Source: JANNPJ01 sp035474375 (GTDB lineage: Bacteria > Actinomycetota > Actinomycetes > Actinomycetales > Kineosporiaceae). Taken from it: 64,000 nucleotides of DNA. The stretch spans positions 1-64,000 of the forward strand of contig DATINJ010000145.1 of NCBI GenBank assembly GCA_035474375.1, written 5' to 3'. Of the stretch, positions 60,033 through 64,000 are shown piece after piece (within the stretch, counting starts at the first letter, position 1; each line of letters begins with the position of its first letter). Position numbers and translations under genes: made by a program. The notes beneath the pieces were generated by a model, which was given only the letters and a program-made list of their open reading frames with translations, did not search any database and had not been told where the DNA came from.

Positions 60033-60233
60033 CTACCGCTTGTGGGCGGTCGACACGGCCGCAGCGGCGTCGGCCGCCGACTCGGCCGCTACCTCGGCGA
60101 AGCGCTCATGCAACCGAGACCTGACCTCTTCCGGGGTGTAGGCACGGCGACGGCGCTCACCCCGAGCGACGATCACTCCGGTAGCGGCCACTCCGGCGAT
60201 GCCGGCCAGACCCAGAACTTTCCACCACGTCAT
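60033..60233 (-). CDS. Small single-helix membrane protein
   Basis: This 66-residue protein has one hydrophobic helix (VLGLAGIAGVAATGVIVA, about 6-23) and a basic, then Ala-rich helical tail (VAAESAADAAAAVS). I do not recognise a family. It lies between GPx (2 bases away, convergent) and the divergent NlpC/P60-like gene (11 bases). The start has only a weak Shine-Dalgarno, so its existence is moderately sure. Confidence 0.5.
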   Translation of the reverse strand: MTWWKVLGLAGIAGVAATGVIVARGERRRRAYTPEEVRSRLHERFAEVAAESAADAAAAVSTAHKR

Positions 60234-60244
60234 CGCCCTAGGCT

Positions 60245-60895
60245 ATGCGGGTGGTGACCCAGCTGTCTCTGACCCAAGCAGTCGACCTGACCCGTACCGG
60301 CGATGTTTGGCTGTTCCGCGGCAATAGCGGCGCCGACCGCGCGATCCAGACCTTGACGAACAGCCCGGTGAACCACGTCGGGATGGCCGTCGTCCTGGAG
60401 GACCTGCCGCCGCTGATGTGGCACGCCGAACTCGGTCGCTCGCTGCCCGATGTCTGGGCCGGCGAGCACCGCCGGGGTGCCCAGTTGCACGATCTGCACG
60501 ACGCCGTCGAGGTGTGGTCCACCAAGTACGGGCAGCGGGCCTGGTTCCGACAGCTCCAGCCGGAAGTGACGCGGTCGGGCGAGGACGCTGTCCTGCGCAC
60601 CATCGCTCGGATGGACGGCACCCCGTTTCCCAGCTCCGCCGGTCTGATCGCCCGCTGGGTCACTCATCGCGGCCGCCGCGGTCGCGCCGACCGGGAGCGG
60701 AACGCGAGCCTGGAGACGGCATTCTGTGCGGAGATCGTCGCGATGACCTACCAGGCGATGGGTCTGCTGCCGAGCGAGCGGTCGCCGAGTTGGTACGACC
60801 CCGGCCGGTTCTGGAGTGGCGACGACTTGGACCTTATTGGTGGTCAGCTTGGGGCAGAAATAGCCATCCGTCCGAACAGTGCCATTTTTGGTTGA
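60245..60895 (+). CDS. Permuted NlpC/P60 (YiiX/YebB-like) hydrolase
   Basis: This 216-residue protein has GDVWLFRGNSGADRAIQ at its start, His44 in NHVGMAVVLED, and Cys161 in FCAEIVAMTYQAMG. The His-before-Cys order is the circularly permuted NlpC/P60 arrangement. There is no signal peptide. Such enzymes cut amide or thioester bonds in lipids, peptides or lipoproteins; the substrate here is unknown. It is followed by an AT-rich gap. Confidence 0.7.
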   Translation: MRVVTQLSLTQAVDLTRTGDVWLFRGNSGADRAIQTLTNSPVNHVGMAVVLEDLPPLMWHAELGRSLPDVWAGEHRRGAQLHDLHDAVEVWSTKYGQRAWFRQLQPEVTRSGEDAVLRTIARMDGTPFPSSAGLIARWVTHRGRRGRADRERNASLETAFCAEIVAMTYQAMGLLPSERSPSWYDPGRFWSGDDLDLIGGQLGAEIAIRPNSAIFG

Positions 60896-61092
60896 TCTTT
60901 AATAATTGCCACAGCCTTGATTGAGTGCTTAATTTCGCATTACGTTCAAGTAAGAGCTAACTTCCGTTCGGGGTACATCTGTGCCTTGCGTCTACTCCGA
61001 CGGGTGCGGAATTGGCTCAGCTCTCGGCAAGGCATCAGGTCGGCGCGGATCTGATTGGTGACTCACATCGGGCAATTGAGACCGATGCCGCC

Positions 61093-61932
61093 ATGGATCA
61101 AATCAGCGCTACCTGGACGTGGGTGGGTTTCTGCTTTCCACTCGCCGGATTGCTGGGGCTCGGCGGGGTCTTCGTCGTCCACCGGCCGTGGTTCTACACG
61201 CTGCAGCAGGAGGACTACCCGGTCGAGTGGTTGCAGTTCGGGTTGTGCCTGTTCAGCGGTGCTGTCTTCGCATTGGCAGCGATGGGTTTCCAAGCGCGCC
61301 GCTACCGCGGACTGGCCATTCTGCTGCTGTTGGCGGCGCTCGGCAGCCTGGTCCTGTCCGGCGAGGAGATCTCTTGGGGCCAGCGAGTCTTTGGTCTGGT
61401 GACTCCTGAGGGAATCGCCGACGTCAACCAGCAAGCCGAGATGAACATTCACAACATCAGCATCGGCATCCCCTCAGAAAGCCTGTTCAAGTTGTTCTCC
61501 TTCGCCATGGGATTAGCCGGGGCCAGCTTTTCACTACTGGCTCGGCGGGTCGGCGGAGTGCTGAATCGGACGGTCTGGTGGCTGATCGCGCCGCCCCTGC
61601 TGGCGATCCCGGGTTTCCTCGGAATGCCGCTGTATCGCCTCTTCGTCTTCGTCCCACCATTCGCTGTATCGCCGGTCGTCCGGGCGCAGGAATGGATTGA
61701 AGTCGGCCTTTACAGCAGCCTCGCGATCACTGCGGCCTGCTGTTACACCCGAGCCACGGTGGATCGCTACCAATTGGACCTGACAAACGACAGGGCTCCG
61801 GTTCGCCTTCTACATCCACAAGCCCGGCTCCACCCGGCACCCCTGATCGCGGTCGGCGTCGGCATCCTGGTGCTGACCCTCATCTTCGCGATCATGACGC
61901 GGCAGACCGACGTCCTCCCAGGCAACATCTGA
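61093..61932 (+). CDS. Multi-pass membrane protein of unknown function (EEISWGQR family)
   Basis: This 279-residue protein has about seven hydrophobic segments. Its most striking block, LSGEEISWGQRVFG, is followed by TPEGIADVNQQAEMNIHN, with polar conserved residues likely to line a cavity or metal site. I cannot name the family. ATG 61093 is chosen because the first hydrophobic segment follows closely; a TTG 81 bases earlier is possible. Its upstream region is AT-rich. Confidence 0.55.
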   Translation: MDQISATWTWVGFCFPLAGLLGLGGVFVVHRPWFYTLQQEDYPVEWLQFGLCLFSGAVFALAAMGFQARRYRGLAILLLLAALGSLVLSGEEISWGQRVFGLVTPEGIADVNQQAEMNIHNISIGIPSESLFKLFSFAMGLAGASFSLLARRVGGVLNRTVWWLIAPPLLAIPGFLGMPLYRLFVFVPPFAVSPVVRAQEWIEVGLYSSLAITAACCYTRATVDRYQLDLTNDRAPVRLLHPQARLHPAPLIAVGVGILVLTLIFAIMTRQTDVLPGNI

Positions 61933-62078
61933 CGACGCTGCCTGGACCCTGAGGGCGGTTGACCAACGGTCAGGGTCCGGTCCGGGGTGCTCCCGGATGA
62001 CGGGGCGGGCGATTGCGACGACTCTGGAGTGAGTCGGATCCGTACCGTCGCGATCCGCCCGACAACAGGAGCACCACG

Positions 62079-62333
62079 ATGAACGACATCCAGAAGAAGT
62101 TTCACGACCGCGGCCTGATCCGGGCGCGAGACGGCGCGGTGATCGCCGGCGTGTGCGCCGGGATCGGCCACCGTTTCGGTCTCAGCCCGTGGTCCACCCG
62201 GGCGCTTTTCGTGCTCAGCATGCTGGTGATCCCGGGCAGCCAGATCTTGGTCTACCCGATCCTCTGGATCCTGATGCCCAAGGAGTCGACGTACGTGCAG
62301 CCCGCGACGTACGGCACACCCCCGATGGCTTGA
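62079..62333 (+). CDS. PspC-domain membrane protein
   Basis: This 84-residue protein is essentially one PspC domain: the basic start FHDRGLIRARDGAVIAGVCAGIG, then a double membrane segment (TRALFVLSMLVIPGSQILVYPILWILMPK). PspC proteins sense or help with envelope stress, often near sigma factor or PspA genes; neither is next to it. The start is supported by AGGAG 9 bases upstream. Confidence 0.88.
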   Translation: MNDIQKKFHDRGLIRARDGAVIAGVCAGIGHRFGLSPWSTRALFVLSMLVIPGSQILVYPILWILMPKESTYVQPATYGTPPMA

Positions 62334-62342
62334 TGCCCAGGA

Positions 62343-63350
62343 TCAGGCCCGCGGGGCAGCGACACTGCCCCGCGGCATCGGCTCCGGCACGATCACCGCT
62401 CGGGGACGGCGTTCACCGGTTTCGATCGCGGCGACGGTACGACCGACGACCGCCTCCACCAATTCCTCGATCGGCCAGCGGTAGCTCGACAGCGGCGGGG
62501 TGAGCAGCCGCGAGACCGGGAGATTGTCGTAGCCGACGACCGAGACATCCTCTGGCACAGTAAGTTCCAGATCACGAGCGGCAGCATAGACACCGAACGC
62601 GATGGAGTCGGCCAAGCACAGGAAGGCCGTCGGCCGCTGGGTGCCGGTCAACTCCTTGCGAACCACTGCCGCCGCACCCTCCAAGTCGTGCGGGCAGGTG
62701 CGCACCTTGGCCACCAGGCCCAGGTCCGGCGCCACCTGGTGGACGACTTGCACGGCCGGCCGGTCTGGTGTGGCGTGGTCGGTCGGAGTGAGCACGGTGA
62801 CCCGGGTATGACCGGCGGCAGCCAGCAGTCGTAACCCGTGGGTCACCCCGGTGACGTTGTCGAAAACCACCTCGCCGGCCGGGTCCGCTTCGGGCAGACC
62901 GTCCCCCACCGCGATCAGCACCGTGCGCCGGCTCAGTTCTCCCCAGTGCGACGCGAACGGATCGACCGGTAGCACGATCAGGGCATCCACCCGCTGGTCG
63001 ACCAGGCGCTTGGCAAGCATCGCCTCGCGCTCCGGGTCGTTACCGGCATCCAGGGTGAAGGCGTTGCGACCGACCGCGATCAGCCCGCGCCCCAGCGCCG
63101 CCGCCACTTCCTGGTGCCAACCGTCCGCCAGGGACCCGCAGAGCACCCCAATCGTGTCGGTCCGGCCGGAGGCGAGTGCCCGAGCAATCGGGTCTGCCTC
63201 ATAGCCGAGCCGTTCGGCTGCCTCCCGGACCCTGGCTTGCGTCTGCGGCGTCACTTGCAGGCCACGGAGGGCATAGCTGACCGCGGCGGGCGACAAGCCG
63301 GTGTCCTCGGCGATGTCCCGCAGCGTCGGCCGATGACGCCCTGCGTTCAT
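62343..63350 (-). CDS. LacI-family transcriptional repressor
   Basis: This 335-residue protein has the LacI helix-turn-helix at the N-terminus (TLRDIAEDTGLSPAAVSYAL, 9-28) and a periplasmic-binding-protein-like sugar-sensing region. It is divergent from the amidohydrolase gene with 148 bases between them. That gap carries two GAAGCGCTTC palindromes, the type of operator recognised by this family, so it very probably controls both genes in response to a sugar-like ligand. The ATG at 63350 starts right before the HTH. Confidence 0.9.
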   Translation of the reverse strand: MNAGRHRPTLRDIAEDTGLSPAAVSYALRGLQVTPQTQARVREAAERLGYEADPIARALASGRTDTIGVLCGSLADGWHQEVAAALGRGLIAVGRNAFTLDAGNDPEREAMLAKRLVDQRVDALIVLPVDPFASHWGELSRRTVLIAVGDGLPEADPAGEVVFDNVTGVTHGLRLLAAAGHTRVTVLTPTDHATPDRPAVQVVHQVAPDLGLVAKVRTCPHDLEGAAAVVRKELTGTQRPTAFLCLADSIAFGVYAAARDLELTVPEDVSVVGYDNLPVSRLLTPPLSSYRWPIEELVEAVVGRTVAAIETGERRPRAVIVPEPMPRGSVAAPRA

Positions 63351-63384
63351 GCCATCAAGGTATCCCGGTCCGTTGACCAACCTC

Positions 63385-63397
63385 TTGACACAGTCAA
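63385..63397. promoter_or_regulatory. Back-to-back -35 elements of divergent promoters
   Basis: The palindrome TTGACACAGTCAA gives TTGACA on the plus strand and TTGACT on the minus strand. Neither -10 is clear; the plus-strand one would fall inside the first operator (TTCACT at 63408-63413). Confidence 0.35.
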
Positions 63398-63413
63398 AGT
63401 GAAGCGCTTCACT
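63398..63413. promoter_or_regulatory. LacI-type operator 1
   Basis: AGTGAAGCGCTTCACT is a perfect 16-base palindrome with the central CG typical of LacI/GalR sites. It overlaps the likely -10 of the amidohydrolase promoter. Confidence 0.8.
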
Positions 63414-63422
63414 GAAATCACT

Positions 63423-63438
63423 GGTGAAGCGCTTCACC
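63423..63438. promoter_or_regulatory. LacI-type operator 2
   Basis: GGTGAAGCGCTTCACC is a second perfect 16-base palindrome, centred 25 bases from operator 1, so two repressor dimers could bind with cooperative geometry. Confidence 0.8.
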
Positions 63439-63498
63439 GCAGGTTAAGCGCATGTTACGAGCGCTGAGTGGGATCATGTCGGCAGGAGGTGATTCTCA

Positions 63499-64000
63499 GT
63501 GTCCGAACGCATCGACGTCCACCAGCATCTGTGGCCGAGCACCCTGATCGAAGCTCTCCGGTCCCGCCACACGCCACCCATGATGCGCGGCTGGACCCTG
63601 GAGCTGACCGGCGAGCCGCCGTACCAGGTCAATCCCGCCGATCATGATGTCGCCGTCAGAGCGCAGGCGGACGACCTGGCGCTGGCTCTGATCTCGCTGT
63701 CCAGCCCGCTCGGGTTGGAGGATCTGCCCGAGGCCGAGGCCGGCGCGCTGCTCGACGCGTGGCATGCGGGTGCCGCCACGCTGCCGGCCGGCTTCGGCGA
63801 GTGGGCCGCCGTCAGCCGCCGGAATCCGGATCTGGCCGGCCTCACCGATCTGTTCGCCGCCGGCTTCGTCGGCCTCCAAGTACCTGCCACCTGGCTGGCC
63901 ACTCCGCATTTGCTGGAACAGCTGGCACCGGTACTTGCTGTCTGCGAGCAGGCCGATCGACCGGTGCTGGTGCACCCCGGGCCGGTCGACGCCACGGCCA
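63499..64000 (+). CDS. Amidohydrolase (partial, runs off the window)
   Basis: The first 167 codons are open to the window end. The N-terminal HQHLWP (His8, His10) is the HxH metal motif of TIM-barrel amidohydrolases of the amidohydrolase-2 group (lactonases and decarboxylases). LVHPGP near residue 155 supplies a further His. The start is GTG 63499, with an excellent AGGAGGTGA (63484-63492) 6 bases before it. It is controlled by the divergent LacI repressor and may act on a sugar acid lactone or similar compound. Confidence 0.78.
   Translation, partial: MSERIDVHQHLWPSTLIEALRSRHTPPMMRGWTLELTGEPPYQVNPADHDVAVRAQADDLALALISLSSPLGLEDLPEAEAGALLDAWHAGAATLPAGFGEWAAVSRRNPDLAGLTDLFAAGFVGLQVPATWLATPHLLEQLAPVLAVCEQADRPVLVHPGPVDATA

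Overview
The window is high-GC bacterial DNA, most likely from the chromosome of an actinomycete (Actinomycetota). The base composition, frequent GTG starts, a fused FbiC F420-cofactor enzyme, and PspC, NDH-2, L,D-transpeptidase and HipA-like/DUF3037 genes all fit this. I cannot name a genus. I see no rRNA, tRNA, CRISPR array, insertion sequence or prophage. A uracil-DNA glycosylase gene is cut at the left edge and an amidohydrolase gene at the right edge.

Region 1 (1-12.9 kb) is housekeeping and metabolism: the end of ung, fbiC, an alpha/beta hydrolase coupled to a short-chain dehydrogenase, a MerR regulator, a small repeat protein and a flavin disulfide reductase. A minus-strand run follows of an acyl-CoA synthetase and two polytopic GT-C-like membrane proteins. 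Region 2 (12.9-20.5 kb) is dominated by a 2150-residue secreted RHS/YD-repeat protein with a DNRLRE domain. Its C-terminal tip looks like a polymorphic-toxin domain, and a small lipoprotein gene lies directly downstream. Long inverted repeats sit beyond the lipoprotein.

Region 3 (20.5-26.3 kb) holds an acyltransferase-3, two glycosyltransferases, a CE4 polysaccharide deacetylase and an L-2-hydroxyglutarate oxidase. Region 4 (26.3-46.3 kb) is an exopolysaccharide locus of Wzx/Wzy type. An initiating sugar-1-phosphate transferase is followed by a tightly coupled nucleotide-sugar module (RfbF-like cytidylyltransferase, extended SDR, RmlC-like epimerase, SAF-domain oxidoreductase). Then come two paralogous membrane-anchored GH26-like proteins, a Wzz/BY-kinase-like protein with a degenerate P-loop, four glycosyltransferases, an O-antigen ligase/polymerase-like protein, a flippase and a GMC oxidoreductase. 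The proposed logic is priming on a lipid carrier, making an unusual activated sugar, assembling and flipping the repeat unit, polymerising it under Wzz control, and trimming or processing it at the cell surface with the GH26-like proteins.

Region 5 (46.7-64 kb) carries an overlapping pair of cell-wall enzymes (L,D-transpeptidase and M15 lipoprotein peptidase), NDH-2, a coupled HipA-like kinase/DUF3037/flavin oxidoreductase/GNAT run, a second GNAT protein and two MFS exporters. It also holds a conserved protein of unknown function, a chloramphenicol-phosphotransferase-like kinase, a PadR regulator, a glutathione peroxidase, a permuted NlpC/P60-like protein and a PspC protein. It ends with a LacI regulator divergent from an amidohydrolase, with twin palindromic operators between them.

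The most unusual parts are the exopolysaccharide locus with its paired GH26-like anchored proteins and kinase-dead-looking BY-kinase, the RHS toxin-like tip with adjacent lipoprotein, and the HipA-like/DUF3037 run. All functions are read from motifs by eye; no database search was run.
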